DNA from: Anaerolineae bacterium
Lineage (GTDB): Bacteria; Chloroflexota; Anaerolineae; Aggregatilineales; Phototrophicaceae
Length of the DNA: 64,000 bases
Assembly (NCBI GenBank): GCA_022841825.1
Contig: JALHQT010000003.1
Location: 62,001 to 126,000 of the forward strand
Direction: 5' to 3'
Position numbers and translations under genes: made by a program. Below are positions 1-7,923 of this stretch, piece after piece; position 1 is the first letter of the stretch, and the number at the start of each line of letters is the position of its first letter. The notes under the pieces are model-generated. The model made no database searches. It was not told the origin of the DNA and saw only the letters and a program-made list of their open reading frames with translations.

Positions 1-702
1 ACGTATGTCCTGGGGCAGTTCGTCGGCACCGTCCTCTTCGGCTTCTCGCTGGCGATCTGGGCGCTGCGGCGCGGATCGCCCATCCTGGCGGGGCTGGCGC
101 TCGTCCTGTGCATGATGCCGCCCACCTTCGGCGTCTTCCTCGTCGGGCTGGCGCTGCTGCCGGAAGTTCTACGCGGGCGCTGGCGGGCGGCGCTGGTGTT
201 CGTCGGGGTGATGACCCTGCTGTGCGTGATCACCTTCCTGCGCATCGGCTGGTGGATACCCGACTGGCTGGCGACGCTCAGCGCCTACCGCGAGTATGCC
301 AACCCGTACTTCGCGCCGGAGATTCTGCCGCTCCCCGTGCAGATCGTGCTGACCCTCGCCGCGCTCCTCGTCTGTGGACGTGTGATCTGGCGCTGGTGGC
401 GCGCGGGCGGCGACGAGGCATGGCAGGATGCCATGAGCGCGGCGATCCTGACGCTGATGCTGCTCCTGCCGCAGACGGGGTCGTATTACCTGTCCGCCCT
501 GATGATCGTCGCGGTCATCGCCGCGCGGCGCATCGCGCGGCGAGGACAGTGGGTCGGCGCGGCGGTCTGGGCAGCGGGTGTTGGGCTGCCCTGGCTGCTC
601 TATCTGTCCCCGGATCGCGGACCCTATGAGGTGCTGGTCATGCCGCTGGCGATGGCGGCGCTGTGGGCGTACGGGCGACGGGCGCGGGTCACGGCTGCGT
701 GA
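1..702 (+). CDS. GT87-like (DUF2029) membrane protein, 5' end outside window
   Basis: This is the C-terminal 233 residues of a polytopic membrane protein; the reading frame is open from base 1 and ends at TGA 700-702. At least five hydrophobic segments are visible, separated by short basic loops. The pattern 'PDW..TLSAYREYANPYF', followed by alternating membrane helices and a short basic tail, resembles family 87 polyprenyl-phosphate-dependent mannosyltransferases (DUF2029). Such enzymes act in the membrane on lipid-linked sugars. The catalytic N-terminal region lies upstream of the window, so the family call is tentative. Its last 14 bases overlap the 3' end of the convergent DUF1349 gene. 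Confidence 0.5.
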   Translation, partial: TYVLGQFVGTVLFGFSLAIWALRRGSPILAGLALVLCMMPPTFGVFLVGLALLPEVLRGRWRAALVFVGVMTLLCVITFLRIGWWIPDWLATLSAYREYANPYFAPEILPLPVQIVLTLAALLVCGRVIWRWWRAGGDEAWQDAMSAAILTLMLLLPQTGSYYLSALMIVAVIAARRIARRGQWVGAAVWAAGVGLPWLLYLSPDRGPYEVLVMPLAMAALWAYGRRARVTAA

Positions 703-1225
703 TCGAGAAATCCTCGAAGGTCACGGAGAAGCCTTCGCCTTTGGGCGCGGCGCTCATCATACCGACCAGCAGCGTAGGCGCGGCGCTCAGGTAACCCTGG
801 CGGATCAGTGTGTACGCCGCGCCATCGCGCGAGAATGCCACCTCGACCGCCGTCCCAAAGCGCTGGACGCGGAACCAGGTCGCTGGCGGGTTATCGGGCA
901 GCGGCGCGACCGACCAATCACTGAACTCGCGCGTAATCACCGCGCTGGCATGCTGCACGCCATCCACGAATTCGATGCCACATTTCAGCCAGACGCGCTC
1001 GTTTTCGCGCACCATCAGCCCTGCCTGGTCGTAGAGCGCGTTGTACGCCGCGCTGACTTTGACTGTGGCGGTGAAGTCGCCTTCGACCTCGAGCGCGTAA
1101 AAAGGGACGTTATCGGCGATGAAGTCGTGGCGTGTGACTCGCCAGGCATCGGTGTTGGCGGGGGTTTGTACGACGAGCCTGCTGGCGCTTTCCTGCCACG
1201 ACCTGGGAGCGTTGTGCCATTTCAT
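689..1225 (-). CDS. DUF1349 family protein (concanavalin A-like fold)
   Basis: This soluble protein of 178 residues has no signal peptide. The order 'DFIADNVPFYALEVEGDFTATVKVSA', 'YDQAGLMVRENERVWLKCGIE' and a C-terminal 'FEDFSI' is characteristic of DUF1349 (YesU-like, concanavalin A-like lectin/glucanase fold), and the length matches a single-domain member. The biochemical role of the family is not settled; sugar binding is the usual guess. It is convergent with the glycosyltransferase fragment, overlapping it by 14 bases, and is preceded on its own strand by a repeat-bearing intergenic stretch. The gene stands alone. Confidence 0.8.
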   Translation of the reverse strand: MKWHNAPRSWQESASRLVVQTPANTDAWRVTRHDFIADNVPFYALEVEGDFTATVKVSAAYNALYDQAGLMVRENERVWLKCGIEFVDGVQHASAVITREFSDWSVAPLPDNPPATWFRVQRFGTAVEVAFSRDGAAYTLIRQGYLSAAPTLLVGMMSAAPKGEGFSVTFEDFSITQP

Positions 1226-1263
1226 GGGGCATCCTCACGGGTAGAAAGATGGAAGTTGTCGAT

Positions 1264-1386
1264 GATTGAACCGCAAAGCCGCCCAGGACGCAATGACTCT
1301 GAAACGCGCTCGCCACTCCCCTGATTCCTACAAATCCCGTTACAATAAGGGTATGCTTGCCCATACAGTTCGCACGAGGACGCCTC
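1264..1386. repeat. intergenic spacer with a partial copy of the GCCAGGACGC repeat
   Basis: This spacer lies between the divergent DUF1349 and PHP genes. Bases 1264-1293 read as AACCGCAAAG followed by CCGCCCAGGACGC, a half-copy of the dispersed repeat seen better at 31.4, 38.8, 46.8 and 52.1 kb; no partner arm is evident here. Downstream, TACAAT (1341-1346) could serve as a -10 for the PHP gene but has no convincing -35. Confidence 0.4.
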
Positions 1387-2721
1387 ATGATAGCAGACCG
1401 CCGTACCCTGCTCGAAACGCAGCTCAACAGCTTTGACGCCGCTGAACGTGCCGCCGCGCTCGACGATCTCCTGGCGCTTGCCGCGAGCGGCGAGATCGCT
1501 TTGCCGCCGGAGCAGGCGGTCGCCAACATGCACTGCCACACCTTTTTCTCGTTCAACGCCTACGGACATTCACCTTCCTCGCTCGTCTGGCTGGCGAAGA
1601 CGCGCGGCTGGCGGCTGATCGGCAGCGTCGATTTCGACGTGCTGGATGCGGTCGATGAGTTCCTCGGCGCGTGCGAGCGGGCAAATGTGCGCGGCAGCGC
1701 GGGCATCGAGACGCGCGTCTTCGTGCCGGAGTTTTCCACGCGCGAGATGAATTCGCCGGGCGAGCCTGGCGTGCTTTATCACATGGGCATTGGCTTCACG
1801 ACCGGGCGCGTCAACGACAAGGCGGCGGTGGTGCTTACCGATCTGCGGGCGCGGGCGGCGCGGCGCAACAAGGACATCATCGCTCGTGTCAACGCCTATC
1901 TCGACCCGGTGACGGTCGATTTCGACGCGGACATCGTCCCGCTGACGCCTGGGGCGAACCCGACCGAGCGCCACATTGTGCTCGCCTACACCGAGCGCGC
2001 GGCGAAGCTGGGCGACCCGGTCGGCTTTTGGGCGGACAAGCTGAAGATGCCGCGCGAGGCGATGGAGAAGACGCTGGCGGACAAGGCGGCGCTGCAAAAC
2101 GCCGTCCGCTCCAAGCTGATGAAGGCGGGCGGTGTCGGCTATGTGCAGCCGGACGCGGGCGCGTTCCCCTCGGTCGAGGCGTTCCACACGCTGATCGAGG
2201 CGTGCGACGCGCTGCCCTGCGCCGCGTGGCTGGATGGCATGTCGGCGGGCGAACAGGCGATTGAGGAGCTGCTCCATCTGCTGATTGGCAAGGGCGTCGT
2301 CGCCTTCAATATCATCCCCGACCGCAATTGGAACATCGCCGACCCGGAACAGAAGAAAAAGAAGGTCGCCGCGCTCTATCAGGTCGTGCAGGTGGCACAG
2401 GATCTGGCGCTGCCGCTGAATGTCGGCACCGAGATGAACAGCTTCGGGCAGAAGCTCATGGACGACTTCGACACGCACGAACTGGCACCCGTGCGCAAGG
2501 CGTTCATCGACGGTGCGCAGTTCATCTATGGGCATACGCAGATGGCGCGGCGCTGGGGCATGGGTTATCAGAGCGCCTGGGCGAAGGCGGTGCTGCCAGA
2601 ACGCGCCGCGCGCAACAAGTTCTACACGCAGATCGGCAAGCATCTGCCGCCGGAACGCGCCGCGAGCATGTCGTTCGCGTCGTCCATGTCGCCCGACGAG
2701 ATCCTGAGGGTGCTGGAATAA
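1387..2721 (+). CDS. PHP-domain metal-dependent phosphoesterase-like protein
   Basis: A cytosolic protein of 444 residues with a polymerase-and-histidinol-phosphatase (PHP) fold. The metal-binding signature is visible as H49-C-H51 ('MHCHTFFSFNAYGHSP'), an acidic pair near D82/D84 and 'GIETR' with E108; a late histidine sits in 'IYGHTQMARRWG'. PHP enzymes hydrolyse phosphoesters using two or three divalent metals, but this 440-residue form is much larger than histidinol phosphatase and its substrate is unknown. I chose ATG 1387 because GAGGA lies 6 bases upstream; an in-frame upstream start at 1357 has no such site. It is followed by two sugar/polyol-type dehydrogenase genes on the same strand, suggesting a sugar-phosphate substrate (inference). 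Confidence 0.75.
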   Translation: MIADRRTLLETQLNSFDAAERAAALDDLLALAASGEIALPPEQAVANMHCHTFFSFNAYGHSPSSLVWLAKTRGWRLIGSVDFDVLDAVDEFLGACERANVRGSAGIETRVFVPEFSTREMNSPGEPGVLYHMGIGFTTGRVNDKAAVVLTDLRARAARRNKDIIARVNAYLDPVTVDFDADIVPLTPGANPTERHIVLAYTERAAKLGDPVGFWADKLKMPREAMEKTLADKAALQNAVRSKLMKAGGVGYVQPDAGAFPSVEAFHTLIEACDALPCAAWLDGMSAGEQAIEELLHLLIGKGVVAFNIIPDRNWNIADPEQKKKKVAALYQVVQVAQDLALPLNVGTEMNSFGQKLMDDFDTHELAPVRKAFIDGAQFIYGHTQMARRWGMGYQSAWAKAVLPERAARNKFYTQIGKHLPPERAASMSFASSMSPDEILRVLE

Positions 2722-2751
2722 CCATCACTCGTTTCTCGACCCTGGATTCGT

Positions 2752-2757
2752 TATAAT
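2752..2757 (+). promoter_or_regulatory. candidate -10 box (TATAAT) for the dehydrogenase pair
   Basis: A perfect TATAAT stands 52 bases ahead of the dehydrogenase start, in the 87-base gap after the PHP gene. No good -35 hexamer is present at 16-18 bases, so an activator or another sigma contact would be needed. It suggests the two dehydrogenases can be transcribed independently of the PHP gene. Confidence 0.4.
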
Positions 2758-2808
2758 CATGCTTTCGATTGCTTTCGATCCTTTTCGTTGTGCATAAGGA
2801 AGAGGCGT

Positions 2809-4515
2809 ATGACCGACAAAATCAGTGAGTACCGTGACGCGGATCAGCCGCTGCCCGATCATAATGTGATATGGCCCCTCTATGGATCGGGCTTTGAAAA
2901 CCTCGGTAAAGACGGGCAGATGCTCGAAACACCGCTGCCGCAGGTTGGCGCGAATCAACTGCTGGTGCGTCATGACGCCGTCGGCGTCTGCTTCTCGGAC
3001 ATCAAGGTGATGAAGCTGGGGCAGGAACACCCGCGCATCTACAAAGACATGAAGCAGCAGCCCGTCGTCCTCGGTCACGAGGTCAGCATGACGGTCGTCG
3101 CCGTCGGCGAGAACCTGCGCGACAAATACAAGGTCGGCGACCGCTTTATCATCCAGGCGGACATTTACGTCAAGGGCGTCGGCTATGCCTACGGCTACGA
3201 GATGGACGGCGGCTTTTCGCACTACGGCTTGATCGACGAGCGTGTCCTCCAGGGCGACGAGGGCAACTACCTGCTGTCCGTGCAGCCCGACAAGGGTTAT
3301 GCCGAAAGCGCGCTGACAGAACCCTGGGCGTGCGTGATCGCCGCCAACCGCCTGACCTATCGCACCGCGCTCAAGCATGGCGGCACCACCTGGATCATCG
3401 GCACGGGCGACGCGCGCGATTACACGATCAGCGCGGGATTCGACGGCGTATCGCACCCGGCGACGCTGCTGCTGTCGCGCGTGCCGTCGTCGTTCGCGGC
3501 GTGGCTGAAGGAGCGCGCGGCTCAGCTTGGCATCGCCGTGCATGAGGTGGACGATCTCAGCGCGCCGCCCATCGACAAGATCGACGACATCATCCTGCTC
3601 GGCTCCGACGCCGACGCGCTGGAAACGACGAGTAAGTTCCTTGCCAACGGCGGCATCTTCGCCGTCGTCACCGATAAGCCCTTCGCGCGTCCCACGCAGA
3701 TCGACATCGGGCGCGTGCATTACAACAACTGGGTCTACGTCGGCGGGCAGTCACCCGATGTCGCGCGCGCCTACCACGACCTGCCGGTGCGCTCGGAACT
3801 GCGCAAGGGCGGCAAGGCTTGGTTTGTCGGCGCGGCGGGTCCGATGGGGCGTATGCATGTGCAGCGCGCCATCCAGATGATCGATGGACCCAACGAGATC
3901 GTCTGCACGGATGTCTCGCAAGCGCGCCTGGACGACCTCTACAACAGCTTCGCGGCGGAGGCGACTTCGCGCGGGATCAGCTTCGTGTGTACCAACCCCA
4001 CGAGCGCCGAAGGGAAGGCGATTATGGCGAAGTATAAGGCGCAGAAGTTCGACGACATCATCGTCCTCGCGCCGGTCGCCGCGCTCGTCTCCGACTGCGC
4101 GACGTATCTGGCACAGGATGGCGTGATGAACATCTTCGCAGGGGTGGCGCGCGGCGTGATGGCGTCGCTCGACGCGGGCGATTTCGCCTTCAAGCGTACC
4201 CGCCATATCGGGCAGTCCGGCTCGACTATCGAAGACCTGCGCGTCATGCTCCAGCAGGGCGAGGCGGGCATCATCTCGCGCAATCGCTCGGTCGCGGCGA
4301 TAGGATCGCTCGACGCCCTGCCGGACGGCTTGCACGCGGTGCAGGATGCCGTCTTCCCCGGTAAAGTTGTCATCTTCCCACACATCAGACCGCTGCCGCT
4401 GACGCCGCTTGGCAACCTCAAGACGGTGCTGCCGACCGTCTACGCCAAACTGCGCGACGGGCAGGAATGGACCAACGAGGCGGAAGAGGAATTCTTGCGC
4501 CTGATGCTGCCGTAA
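2809..4515 (+). CDS. SorE-like zinc-type (MDR) sugar/polyol-phosphate dehydrogenase, enlarged
   Basis: A 568-residue medium-chain dehydrogenase. The catalytic zinc ligands are visible as C61 ('GVCFSDIK'), H90-E91 ('LGHE') and E171 ('TEPWAC'). The cysteine cluster that binds structural zinc in classical alcohol dehydrogenases is absent. The overall pattern recalls L-sorbose-1-phosphate reductase (SorE) and related polyol dehydrogenases, but those are near 350-410 residues. The extra length lies between a first, weak nucleotide-fold start (191-206) and a second, better glycine motif 'GAAGPMG' (341-347). ATG 2809 is preceded by AAGGAAGAGG. It lies 11 bases before an SrlD-like gene, so the pair probably interconverts phosphorylated ketoses and polyols with NAD(P). 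Confidence 0.75.
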   Translation: MTDKISEYRDADQPLPDHNVIWPLYGSGFENLGKDGQMLETPLPQVGANQLLVRHDAVGVCFSDIKVMKLGQEHPRIYKDMKQQPVVLGHEVSMTVVAVGENLRDKYKVGDRFIIQADIYVKGVGYAYGYEMDGGFSHYGLIDERVLQGDEGNYLLSVQPDKGYAESALTEPWACVIAANRLTYRTALKHGGTTWIIGTGDARDYTISAGFDGVSHPATLLLSRVPSSFAAWLKERAAQLGIAVHEVDDLSAPPIDKIDDIILLGSDADALETTSKFLANGGIFAVVTDKPFARPTQIDIGRVHYNNWVYVGGQSPDVARAYHDLPVRSELRKGGKAWFVGAAGPMGRMHVQRAIQMIDGPNEIVCTDVSQARLDDLYNSFAAEATSRGISFVCTNPTSAEGKAIMAKYKAQKFDDIIVLAPVAALVSDCATYLAQDGVMNIFAGVARGVMASLDAGDFAFKRTRHIGQSGSTIEDLRVMLQQGEAGIISRNRSVAAIGSLDALPDGLHAVQDAVFPGKVVIFPHIRPLPLTPLGNLKTVLPTVYAKLRDGQEWTNEAEEEFLRLMLP

Positions 4516-4526
4516 AGGATCAAAAG

Positions 4527-5318
4527 ATGCCAGGGGTATTACAGGATAAAATCGCCATCGTGACGGGTGGCGCGCAGGGGCTGGGCGAGGCGCTCTCGCT
4601 GCGGTTGGCGGCGGAGGGCTGTGATGTGCTCGTCTCCGATATTCAGGGCGAGGCGGCGGAGGCGACCGCCGCGCGCATCGTGAACGAACACGGGCGGCGG
4701 GCAGCGGGCGTGCGCGTCGATGTGACGAAGGAGGAAGAGGTCGCCGCGCTGATCGACCGGGCGGTGAATGACTATGGGCGGCTCGACCTGCTGGTCTGCA
4801 ACGCGGGCATCCTCGTCTCCGGCGATACCGACCTCTTTCCGGTCGAAAAGTGGCGCGCGGTGATCGAGGTCAACCTCGTCGGCTACTTCCTGTGCGCCAA
4901 ACATGCCGCGCGCGTGATGAAGGCGCAGCGCTTCGGCAATATCGTCCAGATCAATTCCAAGTCCGGCAAGAAGGGCAGCTTCAAGAGCACTGCCTACGCC
5001 GCCTCCAAGTTCGGCGGCATCGGCTTGACGCAGAGCCTCGCACTGGAGATGGCGGAGTTCAATGTGCGCGTCAACTCCATCTGCCCTGGCAATCTGCTCG
5101 ATTCGCCGCTGTGGGTCAATTCACTCTACAAGCAGTATGCCAAGAACCTGGGCATCAGCGAGGAAGCAGTGCGACAGAAGTACATCGACCAGGTGCCGAT
5201 GAAGCGCGGCTGCACCTATGACGATGTCGCCAACGTGCTGGTCTTCATGGCGTCGGAACAGTCGAGCTACATGACCGGGCAGGCGATCAACGTCACGGGC
5301 GGGCAGGAGATGCGCTAG
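4527..5318 (+). CDS. sorbitol-6-phosphate 2-dehydrogenase-like SDR (SrlD family)
   Basis: A 263-residue classical short-chain dehydrogenase. It shows the cofactor loop TGGAQGLG (13-20), 'NAG' at 92-94 and the catalytic Y157xxxK161. The C-terminal third ('PGNLLDSP', 'YIDQVPMKRGC.YDDV.NVL', ending 'TGQAINVTGGQEMR') closely parallels what I remember of Escherichia coli SrlD, which oxidises D-sorbitol 6-phosphate to fructose 6-phosphate with NAD. ATG 4527 lies 11 bases after the SorE-like gene and has AAAGGA upstream. No PTS is present in the window, so how the polyol becomes phosphorylated is open. Other phosphorylated polyols are possible substrates. Confidence 0.82.
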   Translation: MPGVLQDKIAIVTGGAQGLGEALSLRLAAEGCDVLVSDIQGEAAEATAARIVNEHGRRAAGVRVDVTKEEEVAALIDRAVNDYGRLDLLVCNAGILVSGDTDLFPVEKWRAVIEVNLVGYFLCAKHAARVMKAQRFGNIVQINSKSGKKGSFKSTAYAASKFGGIGLTQSLALEMAEFNVRVNSICPGNLLDSPLWVNSLYKQYAKNLGISEEAVRQKYIDQVPMKRGCTYDDVANVLVFMASEQSSYMTGQAINVTGGQEMR

Positions 5319-5327
5319 GCGCGGAGC

Positions 5328-5345
5328 GGTGAGACGAGTCTCGCC
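5328..5345. terminator. hairpin between convergent genes
   Basis: GGTGAGAC, two bases, then GTCTCGCC forms an 8-bp stem (one G-U pair) in the 29-base gap between the SrlD-like gene and the convergent lipoprotein gene. There is no long T tract. It could act in both directions. Confidence 0.4.
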
Positions 5346-5347
5346 CC

Positions 5348-7753
5348 TTATGTCCCATAGATCGCGCGGTAGAGCGCGTAATTGGCGTAGATGCGCTGGA
5401 CGTAGGTGCGCGTGTTGGTGACGGTGATCGTCGTCAGCGTCAGTTCGGGGTCATCGCCCGCCAGCGCCGCCCACTGCCGCGCCCGCCCTGGTCCCGCGTT
5501 GTAGGCGGCGAGCGCGGCGGGGGTGTTGTCCGCGAATGCCTCAAGCTGCTCATGCAGATAGTACGCGCCAAAGGCGATGCTTTCGCGCGGATTGAACAGA
5601 TCGCTGTGCTGGTAGTCGGCGCGTCCCAGCGCTTCGGCAATCGTACGCCCGGTGCTGGGGATGACCTGCGTCAGCCCGATCTCGCCCGCCGCAGCGGTCG
5701 CTGCCGCGTCAAACAGGCTTTCGTGGCGGATGAGCGCGAACATCAGCAGCGGGTCAACGCCGTATTCCGCCGCCTCTGCCTCGACCAGCTCGCGATAGTA
5801 GACCGGGTAGCGCAGGCGCGCCAGATAGCGCGGCGCGTTCAGCGTGGGAACGCCCGCCGCCGTCAGCACGTTTGCCGCCGCCTGGATGCTGAAGTTGTAA
5901 ACGCCGAGCGACCGGAAGAACTCCGCCAGTTGATACGACGACAGCGCGTCGCCCGCGTAGGTCTGCGTCAGCGCGCTGAACTCCTCACGCGCGTCGTCGA
6001 GCGCGCCCAGCGTCCACAGCTCCCGCCCGCGTATCAGGCGTGGGTCGCCCTGCAGCGCCGCCGAGAGCGGCGCAAGCGGCGCGCCGTCCGCGATACCGAA
6101 CGTCGCGCGCAGCCACGCCTCCGCCTCGGCGCGCTCGGCTGTCTCGTCGTACGTCAGATTGAGCGCAGCGGGCGGCGCGAACGGCGGGCGTCCCGCCTGA
6201 ATATCCGCCACGCGGGCGGCGAAATAGGTCTCTGTGCCGCCTGCCGCCGCCCGCTCGAAAGCCAGCGTGGCGATCTGCGAGTCGCCGCGCCGCAGCGCCA
6301 GCCGCCCGACATTCAGGTATGCCTCGGCGCTCTGGTCGCCCGCCCCGCGCGCCGCCAGCGCCGCGTAAAACTGATCTGCGCTGCCTTCGCTGCTCGCCAG
6401 CAGCGCCGCCGCGCCCGCCAGCAGCAGCCCGCTCTCGACCTGCTCGCTGTCGGGGTACGCCGATGCCAGCCGCCCGAAGAGCGCCGCCGCCTGTTCCGCG
6501 TCGCCCGTGGTGCCCGCCAGATAGGCAGCGCGAAAGAGCGCTTCCGGCGCTTGCGGCAGATAGCCAAAAGTCTCGACCAGGGTCATGTACTGCCCGATGG
6601 CAGCCGGGATGTCGTTCGCCAGAAAGCGCGTCCGCCCCTGTTCCAGCAGAGCATCGCCAAAGGCAGGGTCAGTCGGGAAGCTATCGACGACAACCTGGAA
6701 GCTGGTCAGCGCCGCCGCCGTGTTGCCGAGTTCGCGGTAGGCACGTCCAAGCTGGAGATAGAGCAGTGGCGGCACATTCACCAGCGGGCGGCGGGTCGTG
6801 TAGGTGTTGTAGGCATCGATAGCGCCGCCGTAATCGCCGAAGGCGAAGCGAACCTGTCCTTCCTGGAACTGGTCGAGCGTAACCCCGTTTTCCAGCAGCG
6901 CGCTCATCGCGGCGTATGCCTGCGGTCGGTCCGGGAATTCCTCGAAAACGCCCTGCATCCGCCCTAGCGCGGTCGGAACATCGCCTGCGTCGAGCAGCAC
7001 GCGCGCGGCAGCGTAGGCGATGCTGGCGCGGTAGGGCGCGTTGCGGGCGGTCGCCAGGATCGTGTCGTACTGCTGAACTGCCTCACTCACCTGCCCGCCG
7101 GCGACGTAGACCTGCGCCAGCTTCTCGCGCAGTTGCAGCGCCGGAACCAGCCCACGCGCCGCTGCGAGCGCGGCGACGTAGCTGGCAAGCGCCCCGTCCG
7201 CCTGCCCCAGTCCCAGCCGCGCGTCGCCGATGCGCTCCTGGGCATAGCTGTCGATCAAGCCTGGGCGCGCCGCGAGATACGCTTCGTAATCGCGGATGGC
7301 GTCTTCCCACCGCGCGACGCCGAGCAGCGCATCGCCGCGCAGGAAGACCGCCTGCATGACGCGGGGATCGTCGGGAAACGACGCGATGAAAGTCGTCAGC
7401 GCCTGTGCCGCCGCTTCAAACGAGCCGCTTCGCAGCGCCGTCTGCCCCAGTGCGAACAGCGCATCGCGGCTTTCCGCCCCGCTGGTGACCTGCGCGTAAA
7501 GCGCCATGGCGGCGTCGCCATCGCCCAGGCGGGCGGCGCGGTTCGCCGCGTCGAGCAGTTCGGCGGGCGGCACGGTCGGCGTCGGCGCGGTCGTCGCGGT
7601 GGGCGTGGGGAGCGGTGTGGCGGCGTCCTGCGTCGCTTCAAGGGCGACCTGCGTCTCATTCGGGACAATGATGATGTCTGGGGTTTCCGGCACGGCTGGG
7701 GCACAGGCGTTCAGGATGAGCAGCAGCAGGAGGAAGTGGTGTGGTTTCGCCAT
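5348..7753 (-). CDS. TPR-repeat lipoprotein with lytic transglycosylase (SLT) domain
   Basis: An 801-residue envelope protein. The N terminus is a lipoprotein signal with lipobox LNAC (Cys near 16), followed by a Thr/Pro linker. Residues about 65-620 are a long series of tetratricopeptide-type helical pairs (for example 'ALFALGQTALRSGSFEAAAQ', 'PPLLYLQLGRAYRELGNTAA'). The C-terminal about 140 residues are a soluble lytic transglycosylase domain with catalytic E678 in 'IRHESLF', then 'GLTQVIPSTG' and 'AAYNAGPGR'. The architecture matches Slt70-like muramidases that cleave peptidoglycan to 1,6-anhydro products. The gene stands alone and faces the SrlD-like gene. Confidence 0.9.
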   Translation of the reverse strand: MAKPHHFLLLLLILNACAPAVPETPDIIIVPNETQVALEATQDAATPLPTPTATTAPTPTVPPAELLDAANRAARLGDGDAAMALYAQVTSGAESRDALFALGQTALRSGSFEAAAQALTTFIASFPDDPRVMQAVFLRGDALLGVARWEDAIRDYEAYLAARPGLIDSYAQERIGDARLGLGQADGALASYVAALAAARGLVPALQLREKLAQVYVAGGQVSEAVQQYDTILATARNAPYRASIAYAAARVLLDAGDVPTALGRMQGVFEEFPDRPQAYAAMSALLENGVTLDQFQEGQVRFAFGDYGGAIDAYNTYTTRRPLVNVPPLLYLQLGRAYRELGNTAAALTSFQVVVDSFPTDPAFGDALLEQGRTRFLANDIPAAIGQYMTLVETFGYLPQAPEALFRAAYLAGTTGDAEQAAALFGRLASAYPDSEQVESGLLLAGAAALLASSEGSADQFYAALAARGAGDQSAEAYLNVGRLALRRGDSQIATLAFERAAAGGTETYFAARVADIQAGRPPFAPPAALNLTYDETAERAEAEAWLRATFGIADGAPLAPLSAALQGDPRLIRGRELWTLGALDDAREEFSALTQTYAGDALSSYQLAEFFRSLGVYNFSIQAAANVLTAAGVPTLNAPRYLARLRYPVYYRELVEAEAAEYGVDPLLMFALIRHESLFDAAATAAAGEIGLTQVIPSTGRTIAEALGRADYQHSDLFNPRESIAFGAYYLHEQLEAFADNTPAALAAYNAGPGRARQWAALAGDDPELTLTTITVTNTRTYVQRIYANYALYRAIYGT

Positions 7754-7887
7754 GCGGCGGATTATCGCGGTGGGTGGGCGGGTGTGTCAAGCGGGGCGAA
7801 AACCGATGTTCGGGATTGGCAGAGTTCGGGGTAATATGGGTTGAAGACAAACGGTTTTCCCACAACTGAGATCGGGGGAGCAACCGC

Positions 7888-7923
7888 GTGTCTGAATGGA
7901 TGGTTGCATGCAAGCCGATCTAG
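7888..7923 (+). other. possible 11-codon leader ORF overlapping the kinase start
   Basis: GTG 7888 lies 7 bases after GGGGGAG (7874-7880), the only good ribosome-binding site ahead of the kinase gene. It encodes 11 residues and stops at TAG 7921-7923, past the kinase's in-frame ATGs at 7896 and 7908. It could be a translational coupling leader, or the site may simply serve ATG 7896 with long spacing. Confidence 0.25.

Noticed and set aside
5552-6967. Long plus-strand open frame (471 codons) opposite the SLT lipoprotein
   Set aside because: Highly arginine-rich composition and full overlap with a well-supported TPR/SLT gene.
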